This document shows, piece after piece, positions 12,864-25,590 of a stretch of DNA of 64,000 nt. A program made the translations under genes and the position numbers. A model generated the notes under the pieces. It was not told where the DNA came from. It saw only the letters and a program-made list of their open reading frames with translations, and searched no databases. Each line of letters opens with the position of its first letter. Within the stretch, counting starts at the first letter, position 1. The DNA is from Tolypeutes matacus (Eukaryota; Chordata; Mammalia; Cingulata; Chlamyphoridae): NCBI GenBank assembly GCA_026826555.1, contig JAKSZT010020895.1, positions 20,436-84,435 of the forward strand, in the 5' to 3' direction.

Positions 12864-14242
12864 GAAATACTTGTAGTCAAAACTGGGAATTGTAGCACTC
12901 AGATATACTGATGGCATTAAAACATCCATCCAGTCATGAATCTCCATTTGACTATTACTTTTTTAAGCTGGTTTGTAGCTGTCATTATTAAAGATTATGA
13001 AGCAATTGATTGCTATATAACTTACAGGCCCACTAAAATTTTTTACTAAAAATAAAAATTTTTCCTGAGTTTTATTTCATTTTCCACAAACAAAACTAAA
13101 CCCAAAATTCAAGAAACTTTATTCCTTTCAAATTGAAAACAGTTTTGTATGCCATTCATAATCTTATATCGCTGAAAATTTTGTAGCTTTGAAATTTTTG
13201 TAGCTTTTGCGTAAACTCTGTTTAATATTTTTTAAAAATCTGAGTATCATTACTTTTAGTCGAATTGCTATTTATTTTGTATCCAAAGCTTATCTGCTAA
13301 AAAGTGCACACATTAAATTTGAAGACTTTTTAATATGGCCAGATAATTTTCTTCTCCACATACTACTCCTTCACACATTTAATGGTGCCACTCATTCAAA
13401 GGTGTAGTTGGACACTTTGATAGAGAGGAAATTTAAATGTATGACTTAACTCTAACAAACCAAAAATAATCTAATTTCTTTGTCATTTATTAGAGTGCTA
13501 GTGGCCACTCAATATGCATTCTCTTTCTTTGTCTTTGAAAATTATTTCAATTTGCTAAGCAATACACTTACCCAATTAAGAGTAAATTTCCCAGAATCTC
13601 TTGTAATTATTGATGGCTACATTACTAAATTTTGGACAAAAGAAATGTAAGGGAAAGTGTTGTGTTGAACATCCGGAAAGTTGCTTAAAGTGAGCTGATA
13701 TGTGGACTAAAGTTGTTTCAGCCAACAGGATATTGTGAATGTATCCTGAGAATGGAAACTAGGCATGAGATAGCTAAAAGATGGCAGCTGCCCTAGATAT
13801 GCAATCGCTTGTTGAGCAGCCATACCAGGAAAAGAATGCTTATATTCAGATTTTTTTTTAAATTATTTTAATTGGAACATAAAACCTTATATGTATGGGA
13901 CAACATAGGACTTATGCTGTTGATACACTTCTGATATTGCTACTCAGGATACATGAACTGATTGTCTACAGTCATCTCTCACATATGATGTATCTGTTAG
14001 TTGAAAATAAAAGTTTTTATAGAATTACTAGTCACCAATGGATACCTTAATTTATTTTGTATATTTATTTATGCAAAACTATTGATAATTTATGAAGATA
14101 AGAAAGGCAACTGTGAATTTTAAAAGATCCTAAAAATATTACATATGTAGCCTTTGTCTCAATGGCTACCCATTTATATATGATGTTTAAAACACATAAA
14201 TCTGTATTCATTACACAACTTGTGAAGCAAAAGAAAAAGTAA
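12864..14242. other. Mostly unclassified sequence with a probable ancient repeat
   Basis: No coding frame is convincing. Around 13,640-13,830 the plus strand contains phrases (tgagaatggaaactaggcatgagat, gagcagccataccagg) that resemble an old mammalian interspersed repeat I cannot name with confidence. The remainder is AT-rich and featureless by eye. Confidence 0.35.
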
Positions 14243-15599
14243 ATGCTTATCAAAACTATGATTAATTGCTAACAGAAACAGAGGAATTGCTCTAACTATA
14301 GATTCCAGACAATATTGAGTTCAGAGCAAAATAAAATCTTAATACAGTAACTTATATGTATATTATTTATATATTAAAATTTTCATGTAAATTCAGGATG
14401 TAGAGGAAAATTATACACCTTTTAATTCTTTGAATAAATTAATAAACATCAATAAACTTGTGAGAATTCATTAAAAAGTTAATCCTAAATCAGAGACTGT
14501 ATTTTATTTTAATATTTCAAAAATCATTTAAGGAAATGAACACATTTCTACAAAGAACATCCTAATATAAATTAAAAAATAAAAATTATTGAAGGGAAAA
14601 ATATATCTAATAAGCATTGATTAAGTTTAAATGAAAATAATTAAACATTAGGAAATAAAGAAATCATACTTTCTTAACTATCCTTTGAAGAGTAGAGAAA
14701 GTTAAAACTGCAATTCTAGATTATGTATAGACATTTTAGAAAGGAAATATTAACAATTCTTTGACAAAATTTATAGGATGTCAGAAAATTTGTATTCATT
14801 ACCTATTCTTACCTTTGCAACTTTCTCTATTAATATTCTTAAAAGAAATGGACAAAGAATTTAACAAAAATTTATATCCTTTTAAAGAACCTAAACTTAT
14901 AGAAATCAGGAAAAAAGGGAATGTTTTTAATCAAACTAAAATTAACTAAAGAAATAGTGATTACTGGAATTTGATGTATGTCAGAATGGTACTGTTTTTA
15001 AATGTTTAGCAGGGAGCCACAAAAGAGGTGTTAACTGCATGCAGATATTTAATCTCATGAATTTACAAAACTTCAAGGCTTAAAGCATTACAAGATGAGA
15101 TTCTTGATTTTGCTCATGTATCAAGAAAACATTCATCTCCCATTTTTAAACAACATAGGAATTATCAAAATTTATGATGAATGAAAAACAAAAGCTGCTA
15201 AATAGAAACAATAAGACAAAAATATTAGATGTAATATATATATACATACACATAAGATTAGTCTAGAGGACCGAGAACAGAAGTCTTAAAAGTGGTTAGG
15301 ATATATCCATATTCTTTCATAAATGAAAATATTTTCTAACTTTACTTCAATGTAAACATATACTTTTTCTATAACTTCATTCTATCACAATACTATACTT
15401 TGCTCTAAGAACATATATTTACATTCTCTTTTTCCTTTTAGCTGTTTGTTTACTTATGAATAACATTAACCAAAAATAGTTATAAATGACGAGTGAACTT
15501 TTTCATAACAATAGCTATAGTGTATTAAAAATTTTGAAAGAATGTAAGCATTCTGATGCTAATGATCAATATTTATTAGTACAGCATTAAATTGTTTCT

Positions 15600-15790
15600 A
15601 TTTATCATCTTATTTAATAATTAAAGTATCTCTATGGATTTAGAATAATTTTTCTTGTACAATTGAAGAGCCTAGTTTTATGTTGTTAGGGATTTACTGA
15701 GGGATATACTGATAAAAGCTGGCAGATCTAGAAACTACACTCTGGATTTTTCAGTCCCAAGTAGCATTCTTTGAAACTGTACTGTATTTA
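15600..15790 (+). mobile_element. MIR-like SINE, present in both duplication copies
   Basis: The stretch has the typical MIR order: a diverged atgaggaaactgagg-like segment, then a region equivalent to the 'agccaggattcaaacccag' block, then a 'ctgactccaaagc'-like block (ttcagtcccaagtagcattc near 15,750). The counterpart in copy B is clearer (38,950-39,095). MIRs predate placental radiation, so the element was already there before the local duplication. Confidence 0.55.
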
Positions 15791-16148
15791 TTCTCATTGG
15801 AGTAAATGACTTCTAAAAATACTCACCTTAATAAAGTTATCTGAAATTGGAATATGCATTGGGGATTGCTAGATACAACTTGAAGTATAATGCCACATTT
15901 TAAACAAAATAATTGGTCTTAAAAACACATGCATTTAAATCACAGATTTAACAACTATTTCATGACTTCCAATAACTGTGAATTTTTAGAAACATGTTAT
16001 TGGAACTGTTCCAGATCATGTGTGCTCAAATAGAGGATTCCTAAACTAATTAAAACGAATTAAAGGGTGCTACTGATTTTATAGCAAGACCAAATAAATA
16101 TCCAATAGGAAAGAAAGAAAAGTTGTACTTAAACTATCAGCGTCACTT

Positions 16149-17090
16149 TCATTTAAATTGCCTAGAGCCCTCACTCTTCTGTATGACTCTAATGAGAGTG
16201 TTTTTCACTTCTATGATACCAAGACTATAAGTGAGTAGATTCAACATAGGGATCACCATAGTATAAAACACAGAGCTAACTTAATCCTTTCCAAAGGAGT
16301 AGGACTTTAGTTTTAAATAAGTAAAAGTTGTAGTGCTGTAAAAGATGGTGACTCCCAGGAGGTGGGAAGCACAAGTAGAGCAGGTTTTGTGCTTTCCTGA
16401 AGTGGAATTAATTTTAAGAATAGTAGACAGCAGAATAGACACATAGGACACAGAGATTGTGGTAAGGGGCACACCATTACACTTAAACTAGCAAGAATGA
16501 ATAACATTATTTCAGTTTCAATAGTGTCATTGCTGGACAGAGCTAAAATTGGGGTTAAGTCACAGAAAAAGTGATAATTACATTGGATTTGCAGAAATGC
16601 AAACTGTTCATGAAAAGAACAATGACTATGGATTCAGTAAAGCCTATAATGTAGGACTCAGTGATTAGGACACAGCAGAGTCTCATGGACATAACAACTG
16701 GGTAGTTAAGAGGATTGCAGACAGCTACATAGTGGTCATAGGTCATTGAGAGAGAGAAAAATTCAGCGACAACCAGGAAGACAAATACATCTGGGTGAAG
16801 CAACCTATAAATGAAATATACTTATTGGAAGTCAGAAAGTTCTCTAAGGTTTTAGGTGTGAAGAACATTGAGTAACTGATATCAAGGAATGACAGGTGAC
16901 TGAGGAAAAAATACATGGGGGTGTGAAGCTGGAGATCCAGGTGAATTATAAGTATCATCCCTACATTCCCGAGCACATTAATCATGTATATTAGGAGAAA
17001 TAACACAAATAGAACCCACTGGATCTCTTCAGAGTCTGTCAGTCCCACAATCATGAAGTCCAGTGCATTTGTGTTATTCCTACTTACCAT
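16149..17090 (-). pseudogene. OR8H: Olfactory receptor pseudogene, OR8H-like, copy A
   Basis: The reverse strand encodes a class II odorant receptor of normal length (about 314 codons), broken by small deletions. It starts [12 protein letters not shown] with an N-glycosylation site (NNT). TM1 carries the GN motif ([10 protein letters not shown]), followed by [17 protein letters not shown] 4-base deletion near 16,780 breaks the frame after GCFTQMY. The next frame gives TYDHYVAVCNPLNYP, where the usual MAYDRY arginine is histidine. A 1-base deletion near 16,575 breaks it again, and the rest reads [24 protein letters not shown] and [13 protein letters not shown] before a stop. The seventh-helix equivalent reads [18 protein letters not shown]. 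The start and NSTSGK loop closely resemble human OR8H proteins as I remember them. A functional copy would be a G-protein-coupled receptor in olfactory neurons; this one cannot be. Confidence 0.88.
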
Positions 17091-20000
17091 AATAGCAAAC
17101 AGCTATTGTAAAATGTTGAGAAATCAAATGGGATATTTAGCATGAATGACTTCAAAAGGTTCTGTTTATAGGAATAGTTTGGCTTTAAAAATTTTTTTGT
17201 TTAGTGTTCTAGAAAATCATATTAAAGAGTAGTTTATAAAATCTGACTGAAAAAAATTTTAGTTTGACTGCCAAAGATATATTAGGTGTAAATTAATATT
17301 TAAATATTATGTAAATACTTCCCTTCATTAATACATTTATTAAGATAAAAATATTATTCCATATATATTATTATTGCATATACTATTTAGTAATAAAAAG
17401 GCCACAGAAAGTTAAGGAAGGCACAGAGTCACAATTAAGTATAGTTTTCTCTGTGATTCTACCAAAATTGATTGAATGCTAGATCAGGCTTATAGCATTA
17501 TATTCCTACCTATATTTATTATCAAAAAACAAAAACAATCTAGTTGTATATATTAAAAAATAGCAGTGTTTTAATGTATCATTTACTATTTTTTGTACCC
17601 ACTATTTTTTAATATGTGACAGGCCAGAAATTGAAGTCTTAAATGCAATAATATTATAGAGCAGACATTACTATTAATTTTCAGAAGATATGATTTTAAC
17701 AGATAATAAAATCAAATTTTTTCCAAATATTATAATTTCAATGTATGTTTAGTGCTTGATGACTGATTCCATCAATTCTATATTTCCATATTTACATGTC
17801 CTCGTAGTACTTAGATAAGGCCTGTGTTATATATCCACATGCAAAATTTTCTAATAATATTCCTAACGTTTAAAAATAAACTAAAATACCCTAACTTTTA
17901 GATTAACATGTACCAGAATTCAAAGTGGGTGAAAAACTTCTTCCAGGATTATCTGGTTTGAAATCTGTCAACTTGAAGTTTGTCCCACAAAAAAAATATG
18001 CAAACCATTTAAAGGGCCTGAAGTTTCTGCAATATAACATTTTTTCCTTTGAAATAACTTATGTTTAAATTTTGTGCTTGTATTTATATTTTTAAAAGTA
18101 AAATAAATCAAACTAAAATTTTTGTTCATGTCCTGGTCAAATAGTAAGTTCACCTGGAAATTATATCTCACAAGTATACCGATGAGCTATACAAACATAA
18201 GCATAGCAGCGTATCGCTTGGCTTTCAAACTTATGACACAAAGTCATCTCTTATACTGAGGATTACTGATAATGCAACATTTCATCATCTCTGGGACTAA
18301 TGTCCAACGAAAATTGCTTGGCATAATGCCAAAGATTAATGTTCAAATACTCATGCATCTATATTAGCTTTGTAACAGAGAATTCCCTTCCCTTTAGGAG
18401 CCACATAATCTTGAGCAACATTTTTTTATATTCTTTTGTGATGTTTTAATTTATTACTGTGTAAAACAGTAGGTATATCTAGAGAAATACTTAATTACTC
18501 CATGGTTAAAAGGCTATATTGTTAAGCCCCAGGTATGGAATAGCATATTTTTCCTAAGGAAATATTTTTATATTTAAAAGTGTGATACTTTCATAGGATT
18601 AAATATTGTTTTTACCCAAAAATTATTGGACAAAATTCAAAGAAGAAAATGAAAATCTTTAACAAATGTTCTTATACTCTGGATGTATTTTCTGGAAAGT
18701 ATTTTCCTTGGTATGAATAAAGCTTTGTCTTAATATAATTTTATCACTAATTTTTTGTAATAATCAGTTTTGTATTAAATATTTATAATAAACCTTGACC
18801 TATATTATAATTTTTGTAAAACCTAAAATTTCATGTATTTTTCATTGATTATTGTAGCATAACTAACTTCTTTCTGGGATAGTCCACTAGCTGATGAATG
18901 GGCATTGTTGAGGAATCACAAGGGAAACATGGTAATGTTTCTCAAGTCAGGTTTGCAAGTATCAACTAATTCACCATCAGCAGATGTAATGTTGTGTTTA
19001 GCCACAAAAATGTTTCTGCAATTTGTTTTTTAGTTTCAGTGTGTTGGTTTTTATTGTTTTAAAAGAAACATGACAAAAGAAAGGAAATATCAGTGCTGAG
19101 GTAGGTAAAAATTTTATAATTATATTTATGGCCAAAAGGTTACTTCCTCTACATACAAACAGGTGAAATGCTTTCATGTGAATCTTTCATTAGTTAGAGG
19201 TAATGATACCAATCTTCACGTAGATTTAGAAGCAACTTAAACAAGAAATGCTGTTTATACTGAAGAATTTCAGGAGAATATTTGATGGTTTGGATCATAG
19301 AGTTACAAAACAATATGTTATACAATTGATGATGTTTTGAATGTACAATTCTTCAATTCATCAATAAATCAGTGATACTGAGAAAAGCTTAATTGGAAAT
19401 TTAAAATGCCAACATCAATTTATTTCAGAATAGGTCAACTTGGGGTGCAAGCTGTTCTAAGTCAATGCCAGCTCCAGAGTCTGGTTACTCCTTTACGAAA
19501 TTACCATGAGGGAGTTTTTCTTCTAGTATTAAAATCAAATTTTATAGTCGTTAAGTGTACTTTCATATAATATAATAGTCAAAGAAAAAATAATTAATGA
19601 AACTTTTATGACACACATTTTTTGCTGAATATCTATTGTTGTGATGAAATAGAACATCTCTAATAGTAAAATAATTTTGGCAGAAGATCAGGAGGAGTAA
19701 GACATAGAAAGAAACATGTCTTATTTGTCTTATATTTCAACAAAATTTGAATTTTATCACTGAAAATTATTCAATGCCATTTAAAAATATTTCCATCATT
19801 TTAATTCTCAAATTTTAAGAATTTTGAAGCTCGGTTTAGAAATTATATACATTTCTTAAAAATTGGTCCTATTGCTATTTTATTTTGTCCTTCATTTCTA
19901 TGGAATATAGAGGTTTACTTTTTCTACTAGTACTACTTCCACTGTTTTATTTATGTAATTATAGTTAAAGGTATTTACTTTTATATCCTTTTACGATGCG

Positions 20001-21111
20001 TCTATTTTTTTTTTAATTTTTACTTTATTAGAAATTTTTGGGGGTTACATAAATATCGTGCATAAAATACAAGATTCCCAAACTCCACCCCACCAACAAA
20101 ACCTTTCATTAGCATCGAACTTTTGTTAAAATTGACGGCAGCACATTTTATAATTATACTATTAAATACAGTGTATGGTTTATCTTATGATTCATAGTTT
20201 GTGTAATGTAGTTCTATGGGTTCTTTTAAAATTATTTTATTCTGTTACCATGTTTACATTCTAACATTTCCTCTTTTAATCACATTCAAATATATATTAG
20301 AATGCTGTTCATTGCATTCACAATATTATGCTACCTTCACCACTATATATTTTCAAAAGATTTCCATCATTCCAAATAGGAATTCTGTACATTTTAAGCC
20401 TTAAACTTCTCATTCCCTGTCCCCACCCTGTCCCTTGGTTAACTATATTCTAGACCCTGCCTCTATGAGTTTGCTTATTCTAATTTTTTTTCAAATCAAT
20501 GAGATCATAAAACATTTGTCCTTTTGAGTGTGACTTGTTTCACTCAATATTTTACTTAACTTGATGTATTCACATTTCTTCCATGCTGCTGAATGATTCA
20601 TACTTCATTGTTTTCTAAGACAAATAATACTCCATTGTATTGTATGTGTATACCACATTTTCTTTATCCATTCATTGTTGGACCTTGGGGTTGCTTACAT
20701 CTTTTGGTAATTGTGAATAATTCAACTATTAATTTCAGAGTGTGACTATCTGTTTTTCAGACCCTGCTTTCAATTCTTTGGGGCATATATCAAGTAGTCA
20801 GATTGAAAATCATGTGGTAGTTCTATAATTAGCTTTCTAAGAAATTGCCAAATTGACTTCAAAAGCAACTGCACCATTTTATAGTGCTATCAGCACTGAA
20901 TGAGTGTTTGTATTTCTCCACATCCTCGCCAACAATTGTTATTTTCCTTCTTTTTTAGTAACAGCACTTCTAAAGGGTGTAAAATGGTACCTCCTTGTGG
21001 TTTAGTTTTGTATTTCCATGATAGCTAATGACTTTGTGCATCTTTTCACGTACTTTCTGACCATTCATATATCTTCTTTGGAGCGATGTCTATTCAAGTC
21101 TTTTGTCCATT

Positions 21112-21550
21112 CTTATTTTAGTTTTATTGAAGTATATCATTCATGTATGAATATACATAAACAATAAATGTATAGTAAAAGTTGGGAACTTACAAAACAA
21201 GCATTCATAATAGCATAATGGAGTCCCATATATCAACCCACGACCAACACCCTACCTTATCATGAGATATCTGCTACAAATAATGAAAGAACATCATCAA
21301 AATCCTACTACTAACTATAGTCCATATCTTACATTTGTTGTATTTTCCCCCAACCCACCCTATTATTTTTTTAAATATATTTTTATTACAGAAGTTGCAA
21401 ACTTATAAAACAGTCATGCACAGGTGTGGGATTCCCATACAACACCTCTTCAGCATCACACAACCCCATGGTGGCATATTTGTTACACATTATGAGATAA
21501 TATCAGACTTTTACAACCAACTATGGTCCATGGCATACATTTGTTTTTCC
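21112..21550 (-). mobile_element. Two nested L1 3'-end fragments within the antisense L1
   Basis: Between the ORF2 segments ending cttttgtccattc and resuming tcaattggtttatc lie two pieces, about 21,123-21,350 and 21,361-21,540. Each begins with a T-run (minus-strand poly-A). The first resembles the L1 tail at 55,925-56,040 (aacaataaatg and tagtaaaag phrases). They are non-coding 3' UTR sequences inserted in the older element. Confidence 0.65.
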
Positions 21551-21869
21551 ACTTTTCAATTGGTTTATCTTTTTTTTGTTGTTCACTTGAAGGATTCTTA
21601 AAGAATTTTCCATATTAAATCTTTGTTGGCTATTTGGTTTCCAAATATTTTCCCCCAATATTTAGTTTATCAACTTACTTTCATGATATAGTCCTTTGAG
21701 GAACAAAAGTCTTTTTTTTTTTTTTTTCAATTTTGATGAGGTTCCATTTATCCATATTTTTCATTTCCTTTTTTTTGCCAATGGAGATCTAGTTTTCCCA
21801 GCACCATTTGTACAGGAGAGTAATCTTTCCAATTCAGTGGTCTTGCCAACTTGTCAAAAATCAGTTGTC

Positions 21870-21990
21870 TTCTCTCTCTGCCTAGAGGGGCCCACACCAA
21901 ACCTTGGCATGTATTTTCATCTTTCTCTTCCATTTCCCAGCAAGCTCTGTTCTTTCCCCCATTTTGCAAATAAATTGGCCTAACTAAAAA
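21870..21990 (+). mobile_element. Short retroposed polyadenylated transcript with target-site duplication
   Basis: A 121-base insert splits the L1 and is flanked by an exact 14-base duplication, aaaaatcagttgtc, at 21,856-21,869 and 21,991-22,004. The insert carries AATAAA at 21,969-21,974, about 10 bases before a terminal A-run. These are the marks of an RNA retroposed by the L1 machinery. It has no long ORF, no tRNA-like boxes and no resemblance to the SINEs in this window. It could be the 3' end of a gene transcript or of an LTR transcript; I do not recognise its source. Confidence 0.8.
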
Positions 21991-24442
21991 AAAAATCAGT
22001 TGTCCATAAAGGTCAGAAATGATTTCTGAACTCTGAATTCAATACAGTCTGTCTATATGTCTGTTCTTGTGCCAGTGCCATGATATTGTGATTACTGTTG
22101 TTTTGTAATAAGTTTTAAGGACTGGAAGAGTGAGTCCTCTAACCTCATTCTTCCATTTCAAAATGGCTTTAGCTATTTGGGGCCCTATACCTTCCCTATA
22201 AATTTGATGATTGTCTTTTCCATTTCTGTAAAGAATGTTGGTGGAATTTTGATTGAGATTGCTTTTAATCTATAAATAGCTTTGGGTAAGATTGACCTTT
22301 TACACATATAGAGTCTTCTAATTCATGAACACAGAATGTCTTTCCATTTATTAGGTCTCCTTTGAATTCTTTAGCATTTTTGTTTGTTTATTTTCTGGGT
22401 ACAAGTCCTTAGCATAATTGGTTAGATTTATTGCTAGATATTTGATTCTTTTAGTTGTTCTTGTGGATGGAAATTTTGTCTTAATTTCTTTTACAGATTG
22501 TTCATTGTTTCTATATAGAAAAATTACTGAACTTTTGGTGTTGATCTTGTATCTCACCACATGGCTGAATTCATTCATTTGTTCTAGGATTTTTGTAGCA
22601 GATTTCTGAGTATTTTCCACATATAGGATCATATATCTGCAAATGAGGAAACTTGTACTTCTTTCTTTTCAATTTAAATATTTTTTCACTTATTTTTTGT
22701 TCCCAATTGCTCTGGCAAGAAATTCCAGCACACTGTTGGTTTACAGTGTTACAGTTGCCATCTGAATCTTGTTTATGATCTTAGAGTAAAAGCTTTCAGT
22801 CTTTCACCATTAAGTAGGATCTAAGCATGGGCTTTACATATATGCCCTTTATAATATTGAGGGGTTTTCTGTCTATTACTGGTGTTCTAAGTGTTTTCAT
22901 CAAGATGGAGTTTTGGATTTTGTCAAATTCCTTTTCTGCATCAGTTGAGGTGATCATATGATTATTTTCCTTCATTGTGCTATTGTGCTATATTATGTTA
23001 ATTGATTTTCTTATGTTGAAATAATCTTTCATACCACAGATAAATAAAGCTTCATCATGTCTTATAACTTATTTAGTATGCTGTTGGGTTTGATGCTTTA
23101 GAAATTTTGAGGGTTTTTGCATCTATATTTATTAGAGATGTTGGTTTGTGGATTCTATTCTTGTGGTGTCTTTATTTTGCTTTGGGATCAGAATGAGTTT
23201 TGCCTTGTAAAAGTAAATTAGAAAGTCATCCTACCTCTTCAATTTTTGGAATAGTTTGACCAGAATTGCAGTAAAGTTAAGTCCAAATGTTTCGTAGAAT
23301 TCCGCTGTGAAGCCATCTAGTCCTGGGCATTTTTAAAGGACGTTTATGATTACTGATTCAATTTATTTAGTAACAATTGGTTTGATGAAATTTTCTAACT
23401 CTTCTTAAGTCAATGTAAGAAATTTGTATGTTACAAAGAATTTCTCTATTTCATCTAGGTTATCTAAATTATTGGTATCTAGTTCTTCATAGTATCCTCT
23501 TTTACACATTTTATTTCAGGAGGCTCAGTAGTAATGCCTCCATTTTCATTTCTGATTTCAGTTATTTGCAGTCTTTCATTTTTCTTTCTCAGTCTAAAGA
23601 TTTGTACATTTCATTATTCTTAAAAAAAAAAAACAACTTTTAGTATTGTTGTTTCTGTCTATTGTATTGTTTTCTGTTTCATTTATTTCCACTCTAATCT
23701 TTGTTATTACTTTCCTTCTGATTGCTGTGGATTGGTTTGCTCTTCTTTTCTTAGTTCTTGCGATTTTGTGGTTAAGTCTCTGATTTGGCATCTTTCTTCT
23801 TTTTTAATGTATGCATTTAGAGCTGTAAATTTCCACCTTAACACTGCCTTCACAGCATCCCATAAGTTTTGGAACTTCACATATTCATTAGGCTCAATAT
23901 ATTTTCTAATTTAATATCTGATTTCCTCTTTAACACATTGGTTGTTTAAGAATATGTTGTTTAATTTCCACATATTGTGAATTTTCCATTTCTTTCTTCA
24001 TTTTTGATTTCTTGCTTCATTCTGTTCTGTTCAGAGAAGATACAATGCATGATTACAATAAGTTTTAATTTATTGAGACTTATTTTGTTTCTCAACATAT
24101 GTTTTGTCCTGGAGAAGGATCTATGTGCACTGAAATGTTCTATATATGACTCTTAAGTCTAGTTCCCTTAGAGTACTTTTCAAATCTTATGCTTTCTTAT
24201 TCCTTTTCAGACTAGATCTACCTATTAATGAGAGTTGCATATTAAAACCTCTTACTATTCATGCAGAAACATCAATTTAGATATGCAAATCTGTCACTAT
24301 TTTCTTCCTGTATTTTGGTTTTCTGCTGATAGGTGCATAAATGTTTATAATTTCTACATCTTTCAGGTGAAGTTTAACTTTTTTTCAGTAGATAATGACC
24401 ATTTTAACCCTTATAGCTGTTTTTGATACTAAAGTCTCTTTA

Positions 24443-25541
24443 TTTTTTTTTTTCTCTTAAGAATTTTTATTTGTTAATTTGGTATTACCATGAAATGCAG
24501 GAAAATACACATAAAACCAATAGACACAAAGAGAAAGTCAACACAAAGCAGAGAAGCACAGAAATATAAATTATACTAGTTTGAACAATAATTTGGCAAC
24601 ATTTCCTGCAAATTATTATTCTGATTCAAGGGCATAAAATATTTTATATATGGAATTGCATCTCATTTTTCTTCTCTTATAATACAAATTTAATTGCATT
24701 ATGGTATTATTCTCTACAGAATCATTTTCAGGCTATTTCTCTTCTGATTTAAAATCATATTGAGGCTATGCATTTTTTTTTTCATTTTTTTTTTTATTAT
24801 GGGTAAAAATCAAAATTCTCACAATACATACAAACATTTGTAAAATGATATATAAATATATATGCATATATGTGTATTTGCTTAAAAAATGTTATTTTAT
24901 ATATATATATATACATATATTTTAAGAGGTGCTTAGATTACCTAAAATATTATATGGAACCCACTCGGATTCCCATGTTGCCCACCTCCCACACCTCCCA
25001 CCACATCCAACACAAACATCTCCCATAGTGTGGCCCACCAACCTCAATGAACTTACACCTCCTGGAGCCTTGCCACCAACCATAGACCACAGTTCACACT
25101 GTAGACCACACTCTCTCCCACTCAGTTCTGAGTGGTGTGTGCTGATTTAAAATGGCCTACATCCATTTCCACAACAGTACTCAGGACAACCTCCAACTCC
25201 CAAAGAATCCCCTGTATTTCAACTGCTCATCCCCTCCCTACCCAAAAAACTGTCAAGTGGCCACTGGCTCCACCTCATTGTTATAATTTCTTGCATTGCA
25301 AGAATCACCATATGTGAGCAAGAGAATACCATCAAGTCCACTCTAGTCCATAGTTCTTCCCCCAATCCAGAGGCGACTGGGATGGTGATGTCCACTCCAA
25401 CTCCAAGTGAGAGAGGGCTTATATCCCATGGATATGGTGGGTGGGATGATCCTGCCTGCAGATGCAGGCCCTCTCCATTCCCTGGGATGGCCATTTCCCA
25501 TCGTTGTCTCCTCACCAGGTGACTTGGATGAGTCCATTGAG
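24443..25541 (-). mobile_element. Long-repeat copy 4 with probable 3' transduction and target-site duplication
   Basis: An exact 14-base duplication, ctaaagtctcttta, flanks the insert (24,429-24,442 and 25,542-25,555). The right part (24,796-25,541) is the reverse complement of the long repeat's 3' half. It ends at an internal T-rich tract (24,773-24,795), the poly-A of the source element. A further 319 bases (24,454-24,772) follow, then a second T-run (24,443-24,453) abuts the duplication. The related copy at 31,892 lacks those extra bases. Source read-through into flanking DNA followed by retroposition explains this layout. The 5' end is truncated. A (TA)n tract sits at about 24,900-24,912. 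Confidence 0.8.
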
Positions 25542-25555
25542 CTAAAGTCTCTTTA

Positions 25556-25590
25556 ATCTGATGTTAGCATAGCTACCCAGAAGTGTACTA
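25556..25590 (-). mobile_element. Antisense L1 ORF2 continuing after the insertion
   Basis: The sequence after the target duplication (ctgatgttagcatagctacc) continues the minus-strand ORF2 endonuclease region of the element at 20,010-24,428. It ends where a sense-strand L1 begins. Confidence 0.7.

Larger units (their letters stand above)
14243..19998. repeat. Segmental duplication, copy A (about 5.8 kb)
   Basis: Long collinear similarity exists with 37,561-43,345 in the same orientation. Examples are the start (aaatgcttatcaaa at 14,242 and 37,560), the OR gene in the middle, tgaggaatcacaaggg near 18,910 paired with tgaggtatcacagggg near 42,276, and the end region (tatcactgaaaattattcaatg near 19,755 paired with tatcactgacaattattcaatg near 43,102). 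The copies differ by frequent substitutions and small indels, so the duplication is old. It contains OR flanking sequence and a MIR-like repeat besides the OR pseudogene. Confidence 0.9.
20010..24428 (-). mobile_element. LINE-1, antisense: 3' UTR and most of ORF2
   Basis: Read on the minus strand, this is L1 from endonuclease to tail. The region downstream of the RT active site reads MILYVENTQKSATKILEQMNEFSHVVRYKIN (22,632 leftwards), and the residue after FAD is damaged. The 3' UTR lies at 20,010-20,600. Later insertions interrupt it: two antisense L1 3'-end pieces at about 21,112-21,550, a short polyadenylated insert at 21,870-21,990, and a 1.1 kb element at 24,443-25,541. The ORF2 sequence resumes after that last insertion, at 25,556-25,590. 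All frames are broken. Confidence 0.88.
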
